Of a DNA stretch of 18,291 bases, positions 7,675 through 14,903 are shown in pieces. The notes under the pieces are model-generated. The model did no database searches. It was not told the DNA's origin and saw nothing but the letters and a program-made list of their open reading frames with translations. This DNA is from Gammaproteobacteria bacterium. Its GTDB lineage: Bacteria > Pseudomonadota > Gammaproteobacteria > UBA9214. Position 1 is the stretch's first letter. Each line of letters starts with the position of its first letter. The translations under genes were made by a program, and so were the position numbers. The DNA lies in NCBI GenBank assembly GCA_030632175.1, contig DAOVVG010000020.1, positions 1-18,291 of the forward strand. Reading direction: 5' to 3'.

Positions 7675-8379
7675 TTATGTTGTTTCATTGGCTGTGACAA
7701 GCAGGTGGTAGACCTGATACTGCCAGGATACCGGCCAGAAGGGCAGAGCGAGTGCCTGCAGCGCACGCAATGGTATCTGGAGCCATCCGGCAGAGCTGAT
7801 CCACGCCCAGGAAACAACATGCAGATCCTTCCAGCGCTTCTTGACTATCAGTCCACCGGATTCAAAAATCCTGTTCCAGGCATCCAGCGACCTGACTTCT
7901 TCCTTTGCTGCTTTCTGATAGGTACCCCGGAAAAGTCCAAGGCGACGTGTGAGGAAGCCGGAATTTGGTACCAGAATGATAAACAGGCAGTTGTTCCTGG
8001 AAACTCTGGCCATTTCCCGAACTGCAGATACGGGATCCAGAAAGTGCTCCAGTGAACCCAGGCAGGTAATGACATCAAATGAATTGTCAGGGAATGGCAG
8101 GGTCTCGGCCGGACCGGCATGGAATTCACCTTCAGGCATGTTTGCCCTGCAGATTTCGATGGCTTTTGTGGACAGATCTATGCCGCTGGGTATTGCTCCC
8201 CTTTCCCGGGTTGCCATCAGCCAGTTGCCGGTGCCACAAGCGACATCCAGTACCTGGTTTCCCGGTTGTACGTATTTTTCTGCCAGGTTGCGCAGGTGAC
8301 GCGAGGGCAAGGCATCTTCATTGGCGTTCTTGTAGTACACCTCGTCGTAAAACGACTGGATCTCGTCGTGATCACTCAT
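7675..8379 (-). CDS. Class I SAM-dependent methyltransferase
   Basis: This 234-residue protein has a Rossmann-type methyltransferase fold. Motif I, the SAM-binding loop, is VLDVACGTGNW at residues 43-53. It is followed by the acidic strand end SGIDLSTKAIEICRANM (65-81), then AETLPFPDNSFDVITCLGSLEHFLDP (91-116), the usual motif II/III region of Methyltransf_11-type enzymes. The C-terminal third is less conserved and probably sets the substrate. It begins three bases after the GT4 glycosyltransferase stop and is the last gene of a - strand group with that gene and a sulfotransferase. From this setting it may methylate a sugar or a lipid-linked glycan, but nothing in the sequence fixes the acceptor. 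Confidence 0.9.
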   Translation of the reverse strand: MSDHDEIQSFYDEVYYKNANEDALPSRHLRNLAEKYVQPGNQVLDVACGTGNWLMATRERGAIPSGIDLSTKAIEICRANMPEGEFHAGPAETLPFPDNSFDVITCLGSLEHFLDPVSAVREMARVSRNNCLFIILVPNSGFLTRRLGLFRGTYQKAAKEEVRSLDAWNRIFESGGLIVKKRWKDLHVVSWAWISSAGWLQIPLRALQALALPFWPVSWQYQVYHLLVTANETT

Positions 8380-8382
8380 AAT

Positions 8383-9531
8383 TTATTTTGCATGCACCCT
8401 GTCAATAACTGAAGAGACGATGTCCGCTAGCTTATCGCCGAACGTTCCCCATTGAAAGCGTGCAGCGTGTTCCCGGCAGCTGTCTGATGAGGGGCATTCG
8501 ATTGTGCCCTGCAGACAGCCGATAACGGTTTGGCTGAAGGAGTGATAATCTCCGCTGGTGATCAGGAATCCTGATCGGCCGGGGTGGATGGCATCTGATA
8601 CGCCTCCTTCCGAAAAGGCTACACAGGGCAGTCCTAGTGCGGCTGCCTCGACTGCAACCATACCAAAGCCTTCCACATCACCAGCAACGGCACGCAGGGG
8701 AAATACAAACAGGTCGGACTCACTGAATGCAGCCTGCAGTGTGTCATCGTCAACGCGACCGATCATGAGCACGTGATCTTCCAGCCGGTGATCCCTGATT
8801 GTGTCCATAATGCGCCTGGTTACACTGTCCTCGCGTTGTAGTGCGTTTTCCGGTTCAGAGCCAATGATTGCTAGCAATGTGTCCGGCTGCGCAGCTACGA
8901 TGGCAGGAAGTGATTGTGAAATAAATTCGGCAAGCCCCTTGCGGGGTATCAGCCGACCAACTGATAACAGGAGTCGCCTGTCGCGGAGATGGTAGTGATC
9001 CCGAAAGGCTGTCCCGGACCTGACTGTTTCGGGTAGTTGTACGCCGGGATGCAGGATTCTGATCCGGTCCGGGTCGATACCGGCCTTCTCTGCAAGGCGT
9101 GCGGTATTGGCACTGTTTGCAATGACCGCATCAGAGCGCCTGATCGCAGGGACGAATACCTTCTGGTAAACACGGTTCTTAACAATCAGATCCAGCCCGT
9201 GGACAAAAGTGATGCACGGGATCTTTCTCAACCTGCTTGCAAACAGGGCAACCGGGGCAGTAACTCCGCTGCCAGCGATGCAAGCCGAGTAGTTGTTGTT
9301 GGCGACGGCTCCGCTGCTTTTCAGCAGGGCGGTGACGAAAAATGCTGGCAAGGGAGATAGCGGGCATTCATATACCTTGTGGTTGCCCGATACATGCTTC
9401 CTGCTGTCCCGTGGCCCGACAAGGTCACAATCAAAGCGACTGTTGAGCTGCTTGTATATGTTGAGCACCAGCCGCTCCATGCCGCCTACCAGTGGAGGGA
9501 AATTCCGCGAGATAACAAGCAGTTTTTTCAT
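8383..9531 (-). CDS. Glycosyltransferase, GT4 family (GT-B fold)
   Basis: This 382-residue retaining glycosyltransferase is probably cytoplasmic at the inner membrane. The N-terminal half has the acceptor-side signature ISRNFPPLVGGMERLVLNIY (residues 7-26) and CITFVHGLDLI (106-116). The C-terminal half has the nucleotide-sugar site: LLLSVGRLIPRKGLAEFI (187-204), SDLFVFPL (272-279), then the E-X7-E motif in EGFGMVAVE (E287 and E295) and LGLPCVAF (299-306). Its sugar donor cannot be told from the sequence. It ends three bases before the methyltransferase, so the two are likely translated together, and it lies 72 bases downstream of the sulfotransferase on the same strand. The start at ATG 9531 gives a normal family length, though no strong Shine-Dalgarno precedes it. 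Confidence 0.94.
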   Translation of the reverse strand: MKKLLVISRNFPPLVGGMERLVLNIYKQLNSRFDCDLVGPRDSRKHVSGNHKVYECPLSPLPAFFVTALLKSSGAVANNNYSACIAGSGVTAPVALFASRLRKIPCITFVHGLDLIVKNRVYQKVFVPAIRRSDAVIANSANTARLAEKAGIDPDRIRILHPGVQLPETVRSGTAFRDHYHLRDRRLLLSVGRLIPRKGLAEFISQSLPAIVAAQPDTLLAIIGSEPENALQREDSVTRRIMDTIRDHRLEDHVLMIGRVDDDTLQAAFSESDLFVFPLRAVAGDVEGFGMVAVEAAALGLPCVAFSEGGVSDAIHPGRSGFLITSGDYHSFSQTVIGCLQGTIECPSSDSCREHAARFQWGTFGDKLADIVSSVIDRVHAK

Positions 9532-9603
9532 GTTTTTGTTGTGTTAATCATTTGATTTCTTGCCCGGTGTAACAACCTGGTGTCACAACGGAGCCGCGTG
9601 TGG

Positions 9604-10533
9604 TCACCAGTCGTCCCCAGTGTAAAATACATCAGCTATCACGGAAGTTTTCTTCTTGATCAGGGAGATTTCTTCCGTAGTCAATCGTTTTTTCCAATTC
9701 TTGATGTTTTCCCTGCTATCTCTTTTAAAAGGGTTCTCTTGCTGTTGCTCGGCAGGGTTATGTGAGCCACTTGTCTCATGAATTCTGTTTTTTACCTTTT
9801 GGGTAAATTCGAGATCTAAATATTTAAAGATTAAATGAAATTGACTGACAGGGTCGGTGGACAAGTCTTCATGCCGCATAAACAGCCATCCCGGGTGGTT
9901 TTTCTGATAGATGTTGATCACATGATGGATGCAGTTCCAGAGTAATATTGCCTGCTCTACGATGTTTTTTCTGTTTCTTGCATATTCATTAATTTCGTCT
10001 TCAAAAGGATGAAGGTATTTTTCCATTAGCAGTGGCTGTTCTAACAGGTTGCTGAAACCGAAGTGCCAGTTCTTGATCTTCAGGCTGGAGCAAAATGCGG
10101 CAGGATGTCTTATAAGCACAAGAACATTCATGCCAAAAGCCGTGGACAACCACTCTGCTGAAAAAACCGCAATCGGGTCTTTAACTAATGGCCTGTCGTT
10201 ATTTATTTTAGTGAGTAATGATAGTCCCTGGGTTCGTGCTATTCTCGCTGCGTTTTTCAGCGTTCCTGCGCGGCGCATGTTTCTTCCAAAAGGATAGTCG
10301 TAATGAAGGATCCTGTTTAATGCAGCATAATAATCTTGCTGATTTTCTGTGCAGATATATTTGAACCAACAGTCTGGCGGGGTGGGGTTTGCGCTGAAGC
10401 TGGTTCCGGCGTTGAAAGGCTCGTGAATGTATCCAACATGCGGTGCCGTGGCTATTATCCTTCCGGTCCATGTGGACCCCGATCTGTGTGAGCCGGTTAC
10501 AAGAATAGGGTTTGATTTTATTGTCGTATTCAT
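9604..10533 (-). CDS. PAPS-dependent sulfotransferase (glycan-type)
   Basis: This 309-residue protein should transfer sulfate from PAPS to an acceptor, probably a sugar hydroxyl. The 5'-phosphosulfate loop is in TGSHRSGSTWTGR (residues 13-25), directly followed by APHVGYIHEPFN (30-41). The 3'-phosphate site is VLVLIRHPAAFCSSLK (137-152), with the expected Arg and Ser. The C-terminal stretch NIKNWKKRLTTEEISLI (276-292) is the usual end of this sulfotransferase type. The protein looks complete. It is the first gene of the - strand group containing the GT4 and the methyltransferase, and it faces away from the TagF-like gene. A second, shorter and different sulfotransferase is encoded at 13358-14065. 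PAPS synthesis genes are not in the window. Confidence 0.92.
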   Translation of the reverse strand: MNTTIKSNPILVTGSHRSGSTWTGRIIATAPHVGYIHEPFNAGTSFSANPTPPDCWFKYICTENQQDYYAALNRILHYDYPFGRNMRRAGTLKNAARIARTQGLSLLTKINNDRPLVKDPIAVFSAEWLSTAFGMNVLVLIRHPAAFCSSLKIKNWHFGFSNLLEQPLLMEKYLHPFEDEINEYARNRKNIVEQAILLWNCIHHVINIYQKNHPGWLFMRHEDLSTDPVSQFHLIFKYLDLEFTQKVKNRIHETSGSHNPAEQQQENPFKRDSRENIKNWKKRLTTEEISLIKKKTSVIADVFYTGDDW

Positions 10534-10876
10534 CTGTATTTGTTACAGGCGATCGATCGGCTGATTGAGATTGCGAATGTTGTTCAATCTTCAATTCCAT
10601 TAGCTAGAAGGGCATGCTGCGTAAAACCAGCAGGCGAACCCGGTGAAGTTAACAATAACAGGCACGCCATGGCAAATGTAGCATATGATCTGCATGTTAT
10701 ATTCGCAGACAATGTGTGTGGCCGTGTTTTCTTGTATCGCTGAGAGATGAACCGAAAATATTGCTTTATGTTTATCAATGACCAAAACTAGGCTTCTCTT
10801 TTCACAGCATTGTGACGATCGACGCAGCAGGCTGCTGCGTTAACCCGTGCATGATTTCCGGTAATAGTGAAAAAAC
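10534..10876. other. 343-base divergent spacer between sulfotransferase and TagF-like gene
   Basis: This divergent intergenic region must hold promoters for the leftward sulfotransferase group and the rightward TagF-like gene. I found no pair of -35 and -10 boxes good enough to name. The one clear structure is the hairpin at 10822-10840. Short open frames (10540-10743 on +, 10584-10778 on -) overlap each other, match nothing I recognise and are probably chance. There is also a GATCGATC repeat near 10550. Confidence 0.6.
10822..10840. repeat. Strong inverted repeat upstream of the TagF-like gene
   Basis: ACGCAGCAG, one G, then CTGCTGCGT form a perfect 9-base inverted repeat; sterically it would fold with 7-8 pairs and a 3-5 base loop. 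It ends 36 bases before the TTG start of the TagF-like gene. No T run follows on either strand, so it is not a standard terminator. It could be an RNA leader structure that influences translation of this weakly initiated gene, or a DNA-binding site. Confidence 0.6.
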
Positions 10877-12040
10877 TTGAAAATAGATACTAAAAATCCG
10901 TTTCACTGGTTATATCTTATTGTTTTCTCCCTGAATACGCTTGCAGCAGCGACATTGCGTCCGTTTGTACGCCGAAAGAGTGGCGGTCTCGTTCTGCTCT
11001 ATGGACACAAGCTGAACAGCAATCTGAAGGCTGTTTATGATTTTTCCAGGAACAGCGGGGAGAATGGACCGGCTCTTTGCTTTTTGACAATCGATCCCGC
11101 CTATTCCAGGGAGCTGAAGACTGCCGGTGAGAGGGTTCTATTGGCAGCTAACCCGATGAATATCATAAAGATAGCCGGGTGTGACGTTATTGTCAGTGAT
11201 CACGGACTGCATGCCTTAAAGATACTGCTCAGGTTCAGTAATATCAGGTTTGTTGATGTCTGGCACGGGATACCTTTCAAGGGATTTGATGCGGATGATT
11301 TCAGAACGCAGCATGACTATTCAGAAGTCTGGCTGACCTCCGCATTGCTGAAAGAGATGTATGCCACGAAGTTTGGTTTTGACAGGGCAATACTGCATGT
11401 CACTGGCTACGCGCGCACAGATGCGCTGGTTAACAAGTCTGCAGATTGCGGGGCGGTCAGGGAAAGGTTGGGGATAGCCGGATCCAGGGACAAGGTCATA
11501 TTGTTTGCGCCAACCTGGCAACAGGATGAGCACAACAGGAATCTTTTCCCGTTCGACACCAGTGCAGAGGTGTTTTTTGGCGCGCTTGAGCAACTGTGTG
11601 ATCAACTGTCTGTGGCTTGTGTATTCAGGACACACCTGAATACGCAGACAGGGGACAACGGTCGTTACAATAATATTTTTTATGCCCCGCATGCGGCGTT
11701 TCCTGATACCGAGGAAATTCTTCTGACATGTGATGTGCTTGTCTGTGACTGGTCATCAATCGCATTTGATTACCTGCTGCTGGATCGTCCGACAGTGTTT
11801 CTGGATGTCGAGGCACCCTTTAAAAAAGGATTTTCTCTGGATGAAAGCTATCGTTTCGGGGAGGTTGTCGAGAGCCTTGGCGGGATGATTGCGGCGCTGG
11901 AAGCGTGTATCAAGCAGCCGGAGACCTATTGGTCAACCCACGGTGAGCAGTGTGAAGCTACTAAAAAAGCGCTCTACGATTCGAATGCAGACGGGCATGC
12001 AGCCTCGCGCTGTTATAAAAGGCTTGAGCGCCTGCTCTAG
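10877..12040 (+). CDS. CDP-glycerol glycerophosphotransferase family protein (TagF-like)
   Basis: This 387-residue GT-B-like enzyme should transfer glycerol phosphate (or a related polyol phosphate) from its CDP form to a glycan acceptor at the inner face of the membrane. Family motifs are VDVWHGIPFKGFD (residues 126-138, with H130), a TGYARTDAL stretch (176-184), ILFAPTW (208-214), CVFRTHLN (248-255, with H253) and DVLVCDWSSIAFDYLLLDRP (286-305). Two residues differ from the commonest pattern: RTHL replaces R.HP, and DWSS replaces DYSS. A hydrophobic stretch at 11-28 may anchor it to the membrane. Start choice is forced: an in-frame TGA lies nine bases before TTG 10877, and no ATG follows until residue 94. 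The ribosome site is weak. Its end is 18 bases from the end of the convergent TagD-like gene, which would supply CDP-glycerol. Confidence 0.9.
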   Translation: MKIDTKNPFHWLYLIVFSLNTLAAATLRPFVRRKSGGLVLLYGHKLNSNLKAVYDFSRNSGENGPALCFLTIDPAYSRELKTAGERVLLAANPMNIIKIAGCDVIVSDHGLHALKILLRFSNIRFVDVWHGIPFKGFDADDFRTQHDYSEVWLTSALLKEMYATKFGFDRAILHVTGYARTDALVNKSADCGAVRERLGIAGSRDKVILFAPTWQQDEHNRNLFPFDTSAEVFFGALEQLCDQLSVACVFRTHLNTQTGDNGRYNNIFYAPHAAFPDTEEILLTCDVLVCDWSSIAFDYLLLDRPTVFLDVEAPFKKGFSLDESYRFGEVVESLGGMIAALEACIKQPETYWSTHGEQCEATKKALYDSNADGHAASRCYKRLERLL

Positions 12041-12058
12041 CGCATCAGATATCTCTTG

Positions 12059-12454
12059 CTACAAGCGAATTTTTTCAATAACTTCTGTAGTCGAGACGGC
12101 TGGGGTGCGTTGAAAATATATCACTTCGCATAGTTCACGATAGATATCAAATTTTCCTTCCCAGTCATCTCCCATAACCAGTATGTCTGCTTTGTATTGT
12201 TTTAGATAATCACCCTTTTTTTCCAGTGATTCTTCGTTGAAAACACTGTCTACGCATTTGAGTGACTGGATGATTTCCTTTCTTTCGACTTCGCTGTAAA
12301 CAGGGTTTCTACCCTTTTTATCGAAGTTTAGTTTGTCGGTGGAGACGCCAACAACAAGATGTGTGCCCAGGGAGCGGGCTCTTTCCAGCAGGCGCAGGTG
12401 GCCCACGTGAAAAACATCAAATGTGCCAAATGTTACAACAGTCTTTTTACTCAT
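12059..12454 (-). CDS. tagD: Glycerol-3-phosphate cytidylyltransferase (TagD-like)
   Basis: This 131-residue nucleotidyltransferase should join CTP and glycerol-3-phosphate to give CDP-glycerol in the cytoplasm. It closely resembles Bacillus subtilis TagD (129 residues) from end to end: TFGTFDVFHVGHLRLLERA at residues 8-26 with the HXGH motif at 16-19, GVSTDKLNFDKKGR (36-49), DILVMGDDWEGKFD (90-103) and QRTPAVSTTEVIEKI (115-129), the RT..ISTT-type nucleotide-binding signature. The match over VMGDDWEGKFD is strong support for glycerol-3-phosphate rather than another substrate, although related enzymes use other alcohols or phosphates. It lies 12 bases after the GT2 gene on the same strand and converges with the TagF-like gene. 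The symbol is by similarity. Confidence 0.93.
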   Translation of the reverse strand: MSKKTVVTFGTFDVFHVGHLRLLERARSLGTHLVVGVSTDKLNFDKKGRNPVYSEVERKEIIQSLKCVDSVFNEESLEKKGDYLKQYKADILVMGDDWEGKFDIYRELCEVIYFQRTPAVSTTEVIEKIRL

Positions 12455-12466
12455 ATATACCGGTTT

Positions 12467-13324
12467 CTAGTATTGTTTGTCGATAAAGATATTCTTGTTT
12501 GCATATTTCTTCCAGATCCTGGCGACCCTGGATATGACAGGGTGTTCCTGCAGCGTTCTGTAGCTGCGTTGTAACTGGATGTAATCAAGGAATACATTCT
12601 TGCCGAATTCATCCTGCGTGTCTCCACTCCTGAAATATTCGTACATCCATGTCGCATATTCCTTGTCTACCAGCAAGGCTTCCCTGGTTGTTTTTGCCTC
12701 TCCATGAACCCTGTATTCAGACAGTACACGGTCAACGAGTGTCGGCGGTGTTACACAGCACATCCGGAAGAACAGGTCCAGATCCATAATATAATGGTAT
12801 CGTTTGTTCGGGTAGCCGGCTACATCCATCATCTTCCGGTTCCAGAATACCGAAGGTTGAGAAAACCATCGGTACTTGTACTGAAAGAAAGTAGTCTGAT
12901 CTATTTCTCTTGCATAACGTATTCTGTTGCTGGTTTTGCCGTGTTTGTCTATTTGTCTGCTGTGACCGACCAGCCAGCCGGGTTTATCTATAGCAAGGTT
13001 GTTAGCGACGGTGGCGAGAGTATCCTTGCATAAGGTGTCATCTGAATTAACCCAGCAAAGGATGTCTCCTGTAGAGCGTTCAAGGCCCTTGGTCAGGGCA
13101 TCGGACTGGCCTGCGTCACTTTCACTGCACCAGAACTGTAACTGTTCGCTGTATTGCCGGATTATGTCGATTGACGCATCTGTTGAGCCACCATCGATAA
13201 CAAGATATTCAAGGTTCGGATAGTTCTGTTCGAGTACAGATACAATTGTGGCCTCCAGGTATGCCCCCTGATTGTAAGAGGGCGTTACAACGGTGATCCT
13301 GGGTTGGTGACTCTTGTCTTCCAT
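12467..13324 (-). CDS. Glycosyltransferase, GT2 family (GT-A fold)
   Basis: This 285-residue inverting glycosyltransferase is of the short cytoplasmic type. The nucleotide-binding start is RITVVTPSYNQGAYLEATI (residues 9-27), followed by EYLVIDGGSTDASIDII (39-55), FWCSESDAGQSDALTKGL (64-81) and GDILCWVNSDD (86-96), where NSDD is the metal-binding DXD-like motif. FSQPSVFWNRKMM in the second half is typical of this subgroup, which often adds sugars to surface polysaccharides. No membrane segment is seen. It is 33 bases after sulfotransferase 2 and 12 before the TagD-like gene, so it is within the same - strand series. The sugar donor is unknown. Confidence 0.94.
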   Translation of the reverse strand: MEDKSHQPRITVVTPSYNQGAYLEATIVSVLEQNYPNLEYLVIDGGSTDASIDIIRQYSEQLQFWCSESDAGQSDALTKGLERSTGDILCWVNSDDTLCKDTLATVANNLAIDKPGWLVGHSRQIDKHGKTSNRIRYAREIDQTTFFQYKYRWFSQPSVFWNRKMMDVAGYPNKRYHYIMDLDLFFRMCCVTPPTLVDRVLSEYRVHGEAKTTREALLVDKEYATWMYEYFRSGDTQDEFGKNVFLDYIQLQRSYRTLQEHPVISRVARIWKKYANKNIFIDKQY

Positions 13325-13357
13325 AGGTTGTGAAATGGTCGTCCCCGTTGCTTGTGG

Positions 13358-14065
13358 TTAGTTCTTGCGAATTATGCGCCGAATAGAGTCTTTTAGCCCG
13401 ATGGCTTCAAGAGCTGCAATGATAAGCTTTTTTGTGCGTTTTTTGGTTTTGAGTAATGTACTGGACACCCGCGTTCTTCTAGAATAGCGTTCTCTGGCCA
13501 GGACAATTTTGCCTTCGGTCAAATCCATATCCCAGAAAGATTCAATATTTCGAATTACATCTGTTGGAGACTTTATCAGGCTGTCATAGTCTACCATCAG
13601 GGTATTATCTGAAACACCGTTCATGCTCCATGAGTTGTAGAAAAATTCCAGATCTTTAAAAAGTCCCGTCTCACCAGCCTTTTTCATCCATTCGTCTTCA
13701 TTTGATTCTGCTGGGAACCCGGGCAGCAAGGCGTGTACATTTTTCAAGGCTCCCCTTCTGTATGCCAGGCAAATTTCTTTGGGGTTTCTCAATAATATTA
13801 CTTTCCTCTCCTTGCCGAGCAATTTCATATTATTGACTGAAGGGTAAATATGTTGCTTGTATATTTTATCCTTTCCCGTAATTTTCCTGACATCGTTCTC
13901 GTTAAGTTCCCGAATGTCTGAATGAATATTGTGCAGGTAATTGGAGCTTGTTGGGACGGGGTTATCCTTAAACGAGAAATCCTGAAGAGCTTTTGATGTA
14001 TGCAAATCACCCAGGGTTTTCATAAGGGATGTGCTTGCGCTTTTGGGTATGGCAATTAATAGCAT
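13358..14065 (-). CDS. Second sulfotransferase-family protein (short type)
   Basis: This 235-residue protein begins directly with the PAPS-binding loop LLIAIPKSASTSLMKTL (residues 2-18), and has the 3'-phosphate site KVILLRNPKEICLAYRRG (88-105). The middle HIYPSVNN (72-79) and the VDYDSLIKSPTDVIRNIESF segment (158-177) are usual in Sulfotransfer-type folds. The C-terminus is very basic (about residues 185-235, many Lys and Arg), which may help it bind an acidic glycan or the membrane. Some members of this family have drifted to other roles, so the activity is inferred. It lies between the CatB-type acetyltransferase (60 bases) and the GT2 gene. The AT-rich base use contrasts with the pil genes and fits an accessory, possibly transferred, locus. 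Confidence 0.83.
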   Translation of the reverse strand: MLLIAIPKSASTSLMKTLGDLHTSKALQDFSFKDNPVPTSSNYLHNIHSDIRELNENDVRKITGKDKIYKQHIYPSVNNMKLLGKERKVILLRNPKEICLAYRRGALKNVHALLPGFPAESNEDEWMKKAGETGLFKDLEFFYNSWSMNGVSDNTLMVDYDSLIKSPTDVIRNIESFWDMDLTEGKIVLARERYSRRTRVSSTLLKTKKRTKKLIIAALEAIGLKDSIRRIIRKN

Positions 14066-14125
14066 GATCTTGGTTTTAACATTTCAATCCCGGTAAGCAG
14101 ATATGATTTGTTGTATTCCGCGATA

Positions 14126-14899
14126 CTAGAGACTGCTAGCGGAATTTATTTCTTCCAGTTTTTTCAGAGTCAAGGTTCCATTGAATAATGCAGGATTTGT
14201 GCGAATAGTTTCGTCATCCCAGTACCACCATTCAAGCTTTTCAAGGCGGTCAATAATTTCATCAGAAAAGCGATATTTAATAACTTTTGCCGGTGATCCT
14301 GCCGCTATCGCATAGGGTGGAATATCCCTGGTGACAGTGGAATTTGCAGAAACAACGGCACCGTTACCAATGGTTACTCCAGAGAGAATTATACTCTGTG
14401 TCCCTATCCAGACATCATTTCCTATAATAACCGGTCCGCGTGATTCAATATCTTCTTCTTCGGAACCTTGCCATATGTATTCCTGGCGGCCGGTGGCATT
14501 GAACAGGTTTCGTTGTATATAGTAGGTGGTACATCTATTTGTAATGTGATTGAATTCCTGAATTGTACAATTACGGGCAATGGAGCAGAAATTGCCGATC
14601 CTGACTTTGTGTATCCTGGCAGTAATATCACTGCCAGGGCCATTGAAAGTGGTGTAGCGGCCTATTTCAACATTCCCGGAAATCTGGCTATGCATGATCA
14701 CAGAGTGATCTCCAACAGAAATAATTCCATTCAGGGTAGAGCCGCGTATTGTTGAAAAAGCCCCTATTTTTCCTTTGCCGTTCAGCGAGGATTTAATGAT
14801 GTTTGATGTTGGGTGTGTGTGTATCTGATCGTTTGTTTGAAGGGTAATCCGGTTACCAAGAGTATTGAGGAGTCTTCTGATTTTCCACGTAATAGACAT
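14126..14899 (-). CDS. CatB-type acyltransferase with left-handed beta-helix
   Basis: This 257-residue hexapeptide-repeat protein should transfer an acetyl (or other acyl) group from acyl-CoA to a sugar. Imperfect hexapeptides run from about residue 43 (KIGAFSTIRGSTLNG...ISVGDHSVI) to 190. An insertion near 115-150 holds EFNHIT (H118, the candidate catalytic histidine) and an acidic loop. The end has VIIGNDVWIGTQSIILSGVT (157-176), STVTRDIPPYAIAAGSPAK (187-205) and the Trp-rich WWYWDDETI, a mark of the xenobiotic/CatB group used on surface sugars. I chose ATG 14899, which has GGTGA seven bases upstream, over ATG 14971; the latter would add 24 unrelated residues and overlap the preceding gene. 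It starts four bases after the upstream gene's stop, so translational coupling is likely. Confidence 0.92.
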   Translation of the reverse strand: MSITWKIRRLLNTLGNRITLQTNDQIHTHPTSNIIKSSLNGKGKIGAFSTIRGSTLNGIISVGDHSVIMHSQISGNVEIGRYTTFNGPGSDITARIHKVRIGNFCSIARNCTIQEFNHITNRCTTYYIQRNLFNATGRQEYIWQGSEEEDIESRGPVIIGNDVWIGTQSIILSGVTIGNGAVVSANSTVTRDIPPYAIAAGSPAKVIKYRFSDEIIDRLEKLEWWYWDDETIRTNPALFNGTLTLKKLEEINSASSL

Positions 14900-14903
14900 T
14901 AGG

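Noticed and set aside
10584..10778. 64-residue - strand frame with a hydrophobic stretch in the divergent spacer
   Set aside because: No good ribosome site, no family likeness, and two other frames overlap it; more likely chance.
12041..12058. AGATATCT palindrome between the convergent tagF-like and tagD-like genes as a bidirectional terminator
   Set aside because: Only 8 bases with no GC-rich stem and no T run; too weak to call a terminator.
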